Assembly: GCA_963772445.1 (NCBI GenBank)
Contig: CAVYXK010000001.1
Coordinates: forward strand, 248,001 to 312,000
Direction of reading: 5' to 3'
From: CAVYXK01 sp963772445
GTDB taxonomy: Bacteria; Pseudomonadota; Alphaproteobacteria; Acetobacterales; Acetobacteraceae
DNA length: 64,000 nt
The position numbers and the translations under genes were made by a program. Below the pieces are notes generated by a model. It saw only the letters and a program-made list of their open reading frames with translations. It was not told where the DNA came from and made no database searches. This document shows positions 19,425 to 27,934 of the stretch, piece after piece. Position 1 is the first letter of the stretch. Each line of letters opens with the position of its first letter.

Positions 19425-19778
19425 ATGCCCTCAATCCCTGACGAGATCGTCCGCCGTGCCGCACAGCGCCTGAGCGAGTTGGACCCAAAACTCCCAGCAA
19501 CTGTCGAAGCGCAGTTGCAGGGGAGCGAAGCGCCGGAGCGGTTCGAGCCTCTGACCATCTCCATTGCATTGGCAGCGTTACTGGTCAGCGCCGGTAAGGC
19601 AGCATGGGACATCTACCGTGACGTAAAGGCTGATTCGAAGGGTGCCCCTGCACCCGCGGTGGTGGAGCGACGGCTTCGGATCGAGCTCCAGCCCGACAAG
19701 AACGTACCCACCGAGCAGCGCGACAGGATCATTGCGGTCGTTGTGGACGAAGTTGCGAAAGCCGCCCCCAGTTCCTGA
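19425..19778 (+). CDS. Small protein downstream of the CHAT gene
   Basis: A 117-aa protein of unknown function. Residues 1-35 are helical and charged (MPSIPDEIVRRAAQRLSELD); residues 47-66 are a hydrophobic stretch (ISIALAALLVSAGKAAWDIY) that could be a weak membrane helix or a buried helix; the C-terminus (VVERRLRIELQPDKNVPTE) looks like an alpha/beta segment. A GGAG site precedes ATG. Spacing of 43 bases and same orientation suggest cotranscription with the CHAT gene, so it may be an effector-associated or substrate partner. This pairing is inference; no domain is recognised. Confidence 0.65.
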   Translation: MPSIPDEIVRRAAQRLSELDPKLPATVEAQLQGSEAPERFEPLTISIALAALLVSAGKAAWDIYRDVKADSKGAPAPAVVERRLRIELQPDKNVPTEQRDRIIAVVVDEVAKAAPSS

Positions 19779-19860
19779 GCGGACCACCTTCGGCCGCAAG
19801 AGCCTTGATCGCCGTGCCGCGCAACGCGGTGATCTAGGCTCTGTGGACAAACCCACAAAC

Positions 19861-19890
19861 AGCAGCATCGCTCCCGCCGGCGATGCTGCT
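19861..19890 (+). terminator. Strong hairpin downstream of the CHAT operon
   Basis: A perfect 10-bp stem (AGCAGCATCG with CGATGCTGCT) and a 10-base loop, 82 bases after the 117-aa gene. No T run follows, so it is at best an imperfect or bidirectional terminator; it may simply be a REP-type hairpin. A diverged G/C-rich repeat of the kind seen at 23893 follows at about 19927-19969. Confidence 0.45.
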
Positions 19891-19997
19891 GCTCGGCAGC
19901 ACTATGCGGCATGTGGACCTTTTTGTGCAGCTCCGTCCCGCTTGCAGGGAGGGGCTGGGTGAGGGGGAGAGCCCATCACCAACACCGCCGGCTGCAT

Positions 19998-20393
19998 TCA
20001 GGGCCCGCGGGAGGAGAGAGCAAAACGTCGGACCCCATCCTTCAGAACCACGCTGTTGAAGTTGATGAGCAAACCGAGATCACACCCGCTCAGCCGCAGG
20101 TAGGTCAGAACCTGCGCGCCATGAAGGGGAGTGACATGCTCCACTGCCTTGATTTCGACGATCAGTCTGTTCTCCACGACAAGATCGATCTTATAGTGGC
20201 AGTCAATAGTGATTCCCTTGTAAACTAGCGGCAGCAGGACTTGGCGCGTATAAGCGATGCCGCGCATGTCCAGTTCGCAGGCAAGACATTCCTCATAGAC
20301 CGCTTCGAGCAATCCCGGCCCGATCTTCCGATGCACGTCGATCGCTGCCCCAATTACAATCCCGCTGAGCTCGCCACCAAGATCGGCATTCAT
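19998..20393 (-). CDS. GxxExxY family protein
   Basis: A 131-aa protein with the name-giving motif in GPGLLEAVYE and the rest of the family pattern (IDVHRKIGPG, CLACELDMRGI, LPLVYKGITI, YKIDLVVENRLIVEIKAVE). The D...E-x-K arrangement (IDLVVENRLIVEIKA) is that of a PD-(D/E)XK nuclease core, although activity has not been established for the family as far as I know. Start ATG at 20393. The gene is flanked upstream by GCAGAG repeats, an arrangement I recall for this family elsewhere. Role unknown. Confidence 0.85.
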   Translation of the reverse strand: MNADLGGELSGIVIGAAIDVHRKIGPGLLEAVYEECLACELDMRGIAYTRQVLLPLVYKGITIDCHYKIDLVVENRLIVEIKAVEHVTPLHGAQVLTYLRLSGCDLGLLINFNSVVLKDGVRRFALSSRGP

Positions 20394-20400
20394 CCCAGTT

Positions 20401-20555
20401 TCTCTGCGCCTCTGCGTCTCTGCGTTAAATCTTTCTTCTGCCGCACGTCGGTTAATTAAGCGCTACGGCGTGCGCATTGCCTTACTTCTAAGTCCGGGCG
20501 GCGGGCAGCAATTCAAAATTCAACGCAGAGACGCAGAGACGCAGAGACGCAGAGA
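20401..20555. repeat. Inverted pair of GCAGAGAC-type repeats
   Basis: Left copy 20401-20430 reads as CTCTGCG-type units; right copy 20521-20555 has the complementary CGCAGAGA units four times in a row. The two arms face each other across about 90 bases upstream of the GxxExxY gene. The same motif recurs at 39618-39640 and, inverted, at 40141-40161. Confidence 0.8.
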
Positions 20556-20787
20556 TGTCCGCTATTCGGCGTCTGTGCGCTTCTGTATCCGGGAAGGCCG
20601 ATAAACCTGCACTTGGTTTCGCTTCTCTTATTGCCGCGGTTGTGTCGCTCGAAGCAGATCGACAACGAGCAGCACAGCCGACAACGGGTTTGTCCACCGG
20701 GCCTGGTTGAGCCCGGCCACCCCAGTGCCTGCTCGAACCGCGCACGAGAGCGCTTCATGATGACTGGAAAAGCCGAGCCTCCGAACA

Positions 20788-20839
20788 CCTCTCCCGCCCT
20801 GCGGGAGAGGTCGGTTCGCGAAGCGAACCGGTTGAGGGT
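20788..20839. repeat. REP-like palindrome, copy 1
   Basis: CCTCTCCCGC / GCGGGAGAGG hairpin followed by GGTTCGCGAAGCGAACC and a GAGGGT tail. Same layout as the copy at 53908-53959. Typical of interspersed extragenic palindromes; no coding role. Confidence 0.8.
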
Positions 20840-20942
20840 GCCGGGGCCGGGGCTGCGACATGCGGTGCGCAGGGTCACGGCTCCGCCACGGTGCGCCCTC
20901 CAATACTTCGATGTTGGAGCCTCGCGATAGTAATAATAACCC

Positions 20943-20971
20943 TTGACAAACATAAAGACTAATGCTATAAG
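20943..20971 (+). promoter_or_regulatory. Consensus sigma-70-type promoter, probably giving a leaderless mRNA
   Basis: TTGACA (20943-20948), exactly 17 bases, TATAAG (20966-20971). The ATG of the downstream gene lies at 20980, 9 bases after the -10, so transcription would begin at or within a few bases of the start codon. Confidence 0.75.
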
Positions 20972-20979
20972 TGCAACCC

Positions 20980-21247
20980 ATGTCCGACATCACCGCCCCC
21001 AACCCCACCGACCTCGCCGGCAAGCTCATGGCCGACGTGTACCACGACCTCATCCACAAGCTGCGCCGCGCGCTGCCGTCCCCGCTCACCGACAGCCCCG
21101 AAGACCTCGCCCGCCGAGACCGTGCCGCCATCGCGAAGATCGCGGCTCTGCACCCAGCCAACGCCGCCGAGGCCGATATTGCCGCGCTCTACGTTGGTGC
21201 CTCCGAGCAATGGAAGGAGTGCCTGCGTCTCGCTCAGCAGCCCGAAA
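20980..21247 (+). pseudogene. Gene of unknown function, 5' part (interrupted by transposon)
   Basis: Encodes MSDITAPNPTDLAGKLMADV through AEADIAALYVGA to CLRLAQQPE. This is the N-terminal half of a helical protein family that I recall as multicopy in Acetobacteraceae. The coding sequence is cut at 21247 by the element 21248-23476; the 3' part resumes at 23483 in a compatible frame. Deleting the element and one copy of the 6-bp duplication CCGAAA joins QQPE to IPPELW and gives a 675-bp gene (224 aa). Function unknown. Confidence 0.8.
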
Positions 21248-21296
21248 GATCGTTCCACGGGGCACTGAAATACCCTCGAGAGTGCCGAGTTCTGGG

Positions 21297-21680
21297 TTAC
21301 TTCCTGGCGGCCTGTGACTTTCGCTCGTAGTCGTCAAGCCACTGCTCAGTGAGCCGGTCGAGCTCCTCGAGCTGGCGTTCGGAGTAGGATTCCGGCGCAA
21401 AGCCCTCGAGCCACCCGAGCACGTGAGTTTCGATCAAGTCGCGCGGCACGTCCGGATGCTCGGCATGGATGCGTTCTGCCGACTGCTCGATCGACAGCCG
21501 TTTCCCGTCGTCCCAGACGATCTTGCGCCGTTTGGGGTCAACGTCGGCATTATCCAGTGCGGCGAAGACCAGATCGAGCGCGTAGACCGAGCGTTCCCCC
21601 TCGGACGAGCCCATCCATTCGAGGAAGGCGTCAGTGAACGGGTTGTTCTCGAAGGGGTGTTTTGCGCGTCGCTTGCCCAT
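21297..21680 (-). CDS. Transposon passenger protein, unknown function
   Basis: A 127-aa protein, acidic and Trp-containing (MGKRRAKHPFENNPFTDAFL, FAALDNADVDPKRRKIVWDD, LGWLEGFAPESYSERQLEEL). No recognised domain. It ends 50 bases inside the left end of the element and lies 22 bases downstream of the DUF6788 gene in the same direction, so the two are probably an operon carried by the transposon. Confidence 0.6.
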   Translation of the reverse strand: MGKRRAKHPFENNPFTDAFLEWMGSSEGERSVYALDLVFAALDNADVDPKRRKIVWDDGKRLSIEQSAERIHAEHPDVPRDLIETHVLGWLEGFAPESYSERQLEELDRLTEQWLDDYERKSQAARK

Positions 21681-21702
21681 CGGATGAGGATAGCACCGCG
21701 GG

Positions 21703-22020
21703 TCATTGCCGTCGCAAGGCTCGCTTCATCATCAAGCGGCTCTGCTCGATGCTCAAGGCGATCCACTGGGCGGTGAGCGCCTTGAAGCGCTTATAGTTGC
21801 GGATCTCACGCCGCACCTCGGGCAGATAGTCGCGCGGAACATATTCGGTCCGGCTCCTCATCTGCCGCGTGTAGCTGAGCTGGTAGTAGGGTCCCCTCCG
21901 GTTCTCTGGATCCTTGTACTGGCGGGTGAGCGATCCGGGCCGCATGTCTTCAATGCCGGCCAGCTGCGCCTTGATGCTTCCAATGCGCTTTCTGATCACT
22001 GCCAGGCGTTTGTTTGTCAT
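21703..22020 (-). CDS. DUF6788-like protein (transposon passenger)
   Basis: A 105-aa basic protein: an N-terminal coiled segment (RLAVIRKRIGSIKAQLAGIE), then MRPGSLTRQYKDPENRRGPY and YQLSYTRQMRSRTEYVPRDY and a helical tail (NYKRFKALTAQWIALSIEQS). This matches the DUF6788 pattern (MRPGSL...GPYYQLSY...), known from proteins next to transposases; many members have a CxxCxC segment that is absent here. Divergently oriented to the transposase, with a 53-bp shared promoter gap. Possibly an accessory transposition factor (inference). Confidence 0.75.
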   Translation of the reverse strand: MTNKRLAVIRKRIGSIKAQLAGIEDMRPGSLTRQYKDPENRRGPYYQLSYTRQMRSRTEYVPRDYLPEVRREIRNYKRFKALTAQWIALSIEQSRLMMKRALRRQ

Positions 22021-22073
22021 AGGTTTAGCATACCAGTGCTATACTATGCTGGCAACAGAATTGAGAGGGCCCG

Positions 22074-23475
22074 ATGCCGCTGTGGATGCCCTGGTGGAAT
22101 GCGATTTGGCTGCTGCGTCCGGCGTTCTCGCGTCTGCGCACCTTCCTGTGGTTCGCCACCGCCGTGGCAGGCTTCACGGTGCGGACGGAACTGCTGGGCG
22201 TAACCAGCCTCGTGCGGGCGCTGAAGCTCGAGGCTCGCTTCTACAACAAGCTCGTCGATCACTTTCACAGCCCCGCCGTGAAGCTCGATCGGCTCGCGGC
22301 GCTGTGGACCCAGGTGGTGCTGCGGCTATTCCCGCAGCCGCTGCGCATCAACGGAAGGTGTATCGTGGTCGGCGACGGCATCAAGATCCCAAAGCGCGGG
22401 CGCAAGATGCCGGCGGTCAAACTCCTGCATCAGCAGTCCGAGTCGAACACCAAGCCCGAATTCATCATGGGACATTCCCTCCAGGCTGTGAGCGTGCTCG
22501 TTCAGGCCGCAGCCAGCGTCTTCGCCGTGCCGCTCGCCATGCGAATCCACGAAGGGTTGGTGTGGTCCAATCGCGATCGCCGCACCCTGCTCGACAAGAT
22601 GCTTGCGCTCCTCGGGATCGTCGCCATCGCAGAACCCTTCTACTTCGTCGCCGACGCCTACTATGCCGCGCGCAAGATCGTCACCGGCCTGCTCGAGGAG
22701 AACAACCACCTGGTCACGCGGGTGAAGTCCAACGCCGTCGCCTACACCGCCCACCAGCAGCGTGGCCCGCGGAAGAGAGGCCGGCCCAGAGTCTATGGCA
22801 GCAAGGTCAAGCTCAGATCCCTGCTGGAAGACCCCAAGGGCTTCCAACAGGCCGAAAGTCCCGTCTACGGCGAGCACCAGGTGACCATCCAGTATCGGGT
22901 CCGCGACCTGCTGTGGCGCCCGGCCGGTCGAACTCGTGCGCTTCGTGGCGGTGATTCATCCAGTAAGAGGCTCGTGCCTCCTGATGTGCACCGACACCTC
23001 TTTGGAGGCTATCGAGATCATTCGCCTGTACGGTCTGCGCTTCAAGATCGAGCACACGTTCAAGCAGGCGGTGCGGCTGATCGGTTCGTTTACCTACCAT
23101 TTCTGGATGTCCGACATGAAGCCGCTGCGCCGCCGCAGTGGCAATCAACATCTCCATCGTGAGTCGCTGGAATACCGCAACGCCGTCAAACGCAAGCTCC
23201 ACGCCTACCACGTCTTCATCCAGGCGGGTGTCGTCTGCCAGGGATTACTTCAGTATCTGGCCGTCGCCTTCCCTCAGGCCGTCTGGAATTCCTTCGGCTC
23301 CTGGCTGCGAACCATTCGGCCCGGCATCCCGCCCTCGGAGCTGGTCGTGGCCAATGCCCTGCGCCAGAGCCTGCCGGAATTTCTCTTGAATGCCACCCCG
23401 AGCAACACCTTCGCGAAATTCGTCATCGAACGACAGGACACCAATAAAATGGAGGCCTTCCGCCTAGCCTCCTGA
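22074..23475 (+). pseudogene. DDE transposase, one frameshift
   Basis: About 466 codons over 1402 bases (3n+1). The N-terminal part (MPLWMPWWNAIWLLRPAF) leads to IVVGDGIKIPKRGRKMPAVK and FYFVADAYYAARKIV, which carry the first two acidic residues; after the frame switch at about 22930 come the third block (RLYGLRFKIEHTFKQAVRLI) and the C-terminus. One extra A in CGAACTC accounts for the shift. The fold is IS4/IS701-like; I do not assign a formal IS family. GAGAGGG precedes ATG at 22074. If the shift is genuine the copy is inactive unless frameshifting occurs. Confidence 0.75.
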
Positions 23476-23482
23476 GCCGAAA

Positions 23483-23889
23483 TTCCTCCGGAACTCTGGA
23501 CTCGCGAGAAATACCGCACCCAGGCCAATAGCATGATGCGCCAGGCCCAGAGCGCCCTCAGGCTGCTGCTCCGCATGCAGGCCGCCCGCCAGAAGCTGGA
23601 AGCGGACAGTGAAGCCCGCGACCGCGCCGCCTGGACCGCGCATTGTGCCATCACCCTGATGACAGAAGCACTGTCACCGCAGCCAGAGCCGACGGAGATC
23701 GCCGAGCCACCCGCGCCAGAGCCGCCGGCATCAGAGCCGCAACCGGAACCCAAGCCGGTGAAGCAACCCCAGCCCGCCCCGCTCGCCGCTGCCGAGCAAC
23801 ACGCAGCCACCCACCCGCACAGCCCCGCACCGACCCGCCCGATGGAGCGGGCAGAGCCGCCCGACGACAATTTGCGTCAAGCCGCGTAA
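23483..23889 (+). pseudogene. Gene of unknown function, 3' part (interrupted by transposon)
   Basis: Continuation of the gene starting at 20980: IPPELWTREKYRTQANSMMR, QAQSALRLLLRMQAARQKLE, DRAAWTAHCAITLMTEAL, then a Pro/Glu-rich tail (PEPTEIAEPPAPEPPASEPQ) and LRQAA before TAA. The helix-rich MMRQA...LLLRMQ block is the family's most conserved part. It no longer has its own start. Confidence 0.75.
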
Positions 23890-23892
23890 CAC

Positions 23893-23929
23893 TCCCCCTC
23901 CCCTTGCTGGAGGGGGCAGGGGGAGGGGG
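23893..23929. repeat. G/C-rich extragenic palindrome, copy 1
   Basis: TCCCCCTCCCCTTGCTGG followed by AGGGGGCAGGGGGAGGGGG. Nearly identical to 57668-57704; shorter relatives lie at about 19927-19969 and 24208-24243. REP-type element. Confidence 0.75.
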
Positions 23930-24093
23930 CCCACCAGCGAGGGCACCATACCGCCAAACACGACAACCGTGCCGGAGCGCGCTTGGAGGAGCGGGCTACG
24001 CTAGCAAGGCGCGATGCCGCCAAGCGCGACGATCTCGCCGCAGGTGAGCCGCCCCATGCGAACCGGGCGCAACTGTGGTTTGCCCTTGAAGTA

Positions 24094-24328
24094 ATCTCAT
24101 CGCGTAATCCAACTGTCTCGCAAATAACGAAATGAGACAGCAATGAGAATAAACCGCTATCACGAAGCCCGGAAAGCCAAGCCCGCATGCGGCTCTCCAC
24201 CTCCATGACCCCTTGCGGGAGGCGGCTGGAGGGGAGGGGGGCCGCCCCAAGGCGAACCGGCTGAGGTCATCTCACCATATGATCCAACATCCCACACGCA
24301 GCGAAGTGAGACGGCGATGAGAATAAAC
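24094..24328. repeat. Imperfect direct repeat of about 60 bp
   Basis: Copies at 24094-24154 and 24269-24328 both start ATCTCA, share ATCCAAC and TGAGAC, and end in the identical ATGAGAATAAAC. Each contains a potential hairpin of TCTC with GAGA-type arms. The stretch 23930-24535 has no supported gene apart from these. Confidence 0.65.
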
Positions 24329-24535
24329 ATATCAGCCGTCTCTGAGGCTGACCGCGACGCACCCAGACCAGCCGGCGGGGAAACGTCGGTGTTGTCCCCG
24401 CCAGCCGGTCAGAACTCCTCCTCGGGCCGGGTATGATGGAGATCCGCGAGCGGCCGTCTCAAGAGCGAGGTGGTATCACCGCACGGCGTGCTGCCTGGCG
24501 AGACAGCTTTCATGCGCAAGAGAGGGAATGCGCCT

Positions 24536-26629
24536 CTACCCCCCGCTCACGCCTGCCTCATTCTCGCCGGCTGACTGCATGCCGAATACATGCAGCACCT
24601 CCGCCTCGGTCAATATCTGCGGCAGCACGATCCCCCCACCCTGACCGGGCGGGAAATACACATAAAGCGGCACCCCGTCGCGTCCATGCGCGCGCAGAAA
24701 GCCGGTGATCGCCGGATCCTGCCGCGTCCAGTCGCCCTTCAGATAGGCCACGTTCCGTTCGGCAAAGGCGTGGCGCACCGCCGGCGCGTCGAGCGCCACC
24801 CGCTCGTTGATCAGACACGTCACGCACCAGGCAGCGGTCATATCGACGAAAACCGGCCGCCCGTCGGCCCGCAGAGCTGCCAGGCGCGCCGCGGTGAACG
24901 GCTCCACCCCGGCCTCGGCATTCGCCACGGCCGGTATCGGGGGGGCCGCGGCAATCCCGGTCAGCACGGCGATCGCCACGAGCACGGCCGCCGTTGCCAG
25001 CGCTTGTCCGACACGCTGCGTCGCCACCGCGGCCATCTGTGTCGCCCCAAGCACCCAGCCGGCAAATCCGATCAGCACGATACCCGCCAACGTGCCCAGC
25101 ACCCCGGCGGGTCCGGCTTCCTGGCTGATCACCCACACCAGCCACGCGGTCGCGGCGTACATCGGGAATGCCAGCACCTGCCGCAGCACTTCCATCCAGC
25201 GCCCCGGCCGCGGTAGCAGCCGCACCAGTCCGGGCACTTCGGCCAGCACCATGTACGGCGTCGCCAGACCGAGGCCCATTGCCAGAAACACCAGCACCGC
25301 AACACTGGCCGGAGCTGTAGCCGCCGCGGCGATCGCCGTCGCCATGAACGGCGCGGTGCATGGCGTGGCCACCACCACCGCCAGCAACCCGGTGAAGAAG
25401 CTGCCGGCATGCCCGCCGCGTCCGGCCAGGCTATGACCCGCTCCGGTCAGCCGCGCGCCGACCTGGAACACGCCCGACAGGTTCAGCCCGACCGCGAGCA
25501 GCAGCCACGCCATCCCCGCCACGAAGGCCGGCGACTGGAACTGGAATCCCCATCCGGCAGCGGCCCCGCCCGCCCGCGCGATCACCAGTGCGCCGCCCAG
25601 TGCGCCGAACGCGACCAGAACCCCCAGCAGATAGGACAGCGCCAGCGACCTGGCCCGCCCTCGCACTGCCCCATCGGCGAGCCTGATTGCCTTCATCGCC
25701 AGCACTGGGAACACGCAGGGCATCAGGTTCAGGATCAGCCCGCCCAGGAAGGCAAGGCCGAGCACGCGACCGAGCGGCAACGGAGCCGCCGGCACGTCGC
25801 CGGCAGTGGCATGCAGGTTGAACGCCCTCTGTTGTCCCGAACGGTCAGTCACCTCCAGTATGCCGTCGAGTCCATATTGCGGCCGGAAGGCGCGCCCGGG
25901 CGCCAGCGCCAGCGTAAAGCCCCCGCCAACGATCGAGAGGCGTTGCGGCGCCGCGTCGTCGATGACCCCCGGTGTCGTCGGGAAGAACCAGGCATCGGCA
26001 ACAGTCCCAGGGCGCAGCGCGCCTGGCGCCAGGCTGACCCACAGCCGGCCGTCAGGTGCGATGCGCGCCTGGCCAGGCAAAGCGGTTGGCCGTGCCATGT
26101 CAGCACGCGCGAACAGCGGTGCTTCTGCCGACAGCGCCGGCTTGCCGACTGGCAGATCGAGCCGGAACGTCCCCTGCTCGGGGACGCAGATATCCTTGCA
26201 GACCAGCCAGTCCGCCCGTGCCTCCACCGGACCCGCGGCTGCACCAGGGGTCACGATGACCGGCAGAAGCACCTCCCCCGTATAGGCGTAGGTGATCAAC
26301 GGCCCCTCTGCGAGGCGGCGCGGCGCTGGCCAGTCGATTGGCCCGGCGATGGCGCCCGGCGGCAGATCGAGCTTCACTACCGGAGCCACTCCGGCATCGC
26401 CGGGATTCCGCCAGTAGGTGTGCCAACCCGGTGCCAGACGGATCCGCAGGCCGATCCGGAACGGCGTGCCGGGGGCAACAGCATCCGTGTCTGAGACCAG
26501 CGTGACGGTGTCGTGGGCACTGGCCACCGGCGCACTTTCCAGCGCCGCCGCCGGCGATGTGCCGGCCAGCAATGCCAGTGTCAGGCAGAGCAGGAGCCAG
26601 AAGCCCCGTCGCGGAACAGTCACGACCAT
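24536..26629 (-). CDS. DsbD-family protein-disulfide reductase
   Basis: A 697-aa inner-membrane electron carrier moving reducing power from cytoplasmic thioredoxin to the periplasm. Order: signal peptide (LLLCLTLALLAGTSPAAA), a periplasmic N-terminal region of about 250 residues with a Cys pair (LVCKDICVPEQG), an eight-helix core with the Cys residues in LMPCVFP and ATPCTAPF, and a C-terminal thioredoxin domain with CVTC (WCVTCLINE). The N-terminal region resembles ScsB-type reductases more than E. coli DsbD. ATG at 26629 was chosen because the signal peptide follows it. Divergent from the protease operon. Confidence 0.9.
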   Translation of the reverse strand: MVVTVPRRGFWLLLCLTLALLAGTSPAAALESAPVASAHDTVTLVSDTDAVAPGTPFRIGLRIRLAPGWHTYWRNPGDAGVAPVVKLDLPPGAIAGPIDWPAPRRLAEGPLITYAYTGEVLLPVIVTPGAAAGPVEARADWLVCKDICVPEQGTFRLDLPVGKPALSAEAPLFARADMARPTALPGQARIAPDGRLWVSLAPGALRPGTVADAWFFPTTPGVIDDAAPQRLSIVGGGFTLALAPGRAFRPQYGLDGILEVTDRSGQQRAFNLHATAGDVPAAPLPLGRVLGLAFLGGLILNLMPCVFPVLAMKAIRLADGAVRGRARSLALSYLLGVLVAFGALGGALVIARAGGAAAGWGFQFQSPAFVAGMAWLLLAVGLNLSGVFQVGARLTGAGHSLAGRGGHAGSFFTGLLAVVVATPCTAPFMATAIAAAATAPASVAVLVFLAMGLGLATPYMVLAEVPGLVRLLPRPGRWMEVLRQVLAFPMYAATAWLVWVISQEAGPAGVLGTLAGIVLIGFAGWVLGATQMAAVATQRVGQALATAAVLVAIAVLTGIAAAPPIPAVANAEAGVEPFTAARLAALRADGRPVFVDMTAAWCVTCLINERVALDAPAVRHAFAERNVAYLKGDWTRQDPAITGFLRAHGRDGVPLYVYFPPGQGGGIVLPQILTEAEVLHVFGMQSAGENEAGVSGG

Positions 26630-26817
26630 GTGGCGCCTATCGTCCTGGTTGCCACGCCTTGCCAATGATACGCCATGTGCGACGACGCCCCAACGTCCAG
26701 CCGCCGAGGCCCGTTCGCCCGGCCGCGGCCGAGGTCGACATGACGAATCCATCACTCCGCAATTCTTGTTGCCCCCGCACCGCCATGCCATCTCCTGGCC
26801 GAAAGGACTTGTTCACG

Positions 26818-27921
26818 ATGCATGGCCTCCGCTCCGCGTGCTTGCGTCCAAATGGCCTCGTGGTTGGCCTCGCGCTACTGGCCTCCGCCTGCGCTGCCAC
26901 GACCGCGCCGCAGTTCGCCGACGCACGTGCTGCGCCCGATAGCTTCGCGCCGCTGGTGAAGAAAGTGCTGCCGTCGGTTGTTAATATCGCGGTCACCGAG
27001 ACCGTCAGCGGCGGCGACGTGATCGCCCAATTGCCGCCGGAGCTGCGCGACACGCCGCTCGGGCGGGAGTTCCGCCGCCGCTTCAGCGGCCAGCGCGAGC
27101 AGGTGATGGGTGCCGGATCCGGCTTCGTCATCGATCCCAGCGGAATCATCGTCACCAACAACCACGTCGTCGGCCATGCCAGCAAGATCGTCGTCGCCTT
27201 TACCGACGGGAAGCAGATGCCGGCGCGCGTCATCGGCTCTGACGAGCTCACCGACGTGGCGGTCATCAAGGTCAACACCGACCATCCGCTGCCGGCAGTG
27301 ACTTGGGGCGATTCCAACAAGGTCGAGGTCGGTGACTGGATCTTGGCCGCCGGCAACCCATTCGGCCTGGGTGGCTCGGTGACCGCCGGCATTGTCTCTG
27401 CCGAGGGCAGAGACCTCGGCGAGGGGCCGTTCGATCGGTTCCTTCAGCTCGACGCACCCATCAATCCCGGCAACTCCGGCGGTCCCGCCTTCAACCTGGA
27501 TGGCGAGGTCGTGGGAATGACCACGGCGATCGTGTCCCCGTCGGGCGGCTCGGTCGGGATTGGCTTTGCCATCCCGAGCAACACGGTCAGCCACGCCGTG
27601 GCGGAGCTGCGCGCCCACGGGAACATCGAACGCGGATGGCTCGGCGTATCGGTCGAGGACGTTGATACGGACTCGAACCCCCAAGGCGGCGTTGCGATTG
27701 CCGGGCTGGCGCCGAGCGGGCCCGCTCGGCATGCCGGGCTGCGTCCCGGCGATATCGTGCTGTCCGTGGACGGAAAGAAGGTGGACACCACTAGCGGCCT
27801 GATTCGCGCGGTCGCCGAAAAGCCGCCGGGCACGACCGTCCAGGTCACGATCCGCCGCGAGGGGCGCGAGCTGACCATTCCGGTTACGGTTGGACACCGT
27901 CCGCCCGAACAGTCGGGGTGA
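26818..27921 (+). CDS. HtrA/Do-like periplasmic serine protease with one PDZ domain
   Basis: A 367-aa envelope quality-control protease. Signal region with a lipobox-like LASAC (Cys25), suggesting lipid anchoring. Trypsin-like domain with triad H116 (TNNHVVG), D146 (DELTDVAV) and S220 (NPGNSGGPAF), then a single PDZ domain (about 265-360: GWLGVSVEDV, GLRPGDIVLSVDG). One PDZ makes it DegS/HtrA-like in size rather than DegP-like. ATG at 26818 is preceded by AAGGA. It heads an operon with a two-component system 13 bases downstream, suggesting envelope-stress regulation. Confidence 0.88.
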   Translation: MHGLRSACLRPNGLVVGLALLASACAATTAPQFADARAAPDSFAPLVKKVLPSVVNIAVTETVSGGDVIAQLPPELRDTPLGREFRRRFSGQREQVMGAGSGFVIDPSGIIVTNNHVVGHASKIVVAFTDGKQMPARVIGSDELTDVAVIKVNTDHPLPAVTWGDSNKVEVGDWILAAGNPFGLGGSVTAGIVSAEGRDLGEGPFDRFLQLDAPINPGNSGGPAFNLDGEVVGMTTAIVSPSGGSVGIGFAIPSNTVSHAVAELRAHGNIERGWLGVSVEDVDTDSNPQGGVAIAGLAPSGPARHAGLRPGDIVLSVDGKKVDTTSGLIRAVAEKPPGTTVQVTIRREGRELTIPVTVGHRPPEQSG

Positions 27922-27934
27922 GAAAGGAGAGGGA

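Larger units (their letters stand above)
21248..23476. mobile_element. 2.2-kb transposon with DDE transposase and two passenger genes
   Basis: Flanked by CCGAAA direct repeats (21242-21247 and 23477-23482), interpreted as a 6-bp target duplication because excision restores an open gene. It holds a transposase on the plus strand (22074-23475, ending 1 base from the right boundary) and two small genes on the minus strand (21297-21680, 21703-22020). No clear terminal inverted repeats were seen, so the exact ends could be a base or two off. Confidence 0.75.

Noticed and set aside
20521..20555. Tandem GCAGAGAC units considered as a CRISPR-like array.
   Set aside because: Units are 8-9 bp and contiguous without spacers; better explained as an interspersed repeat.
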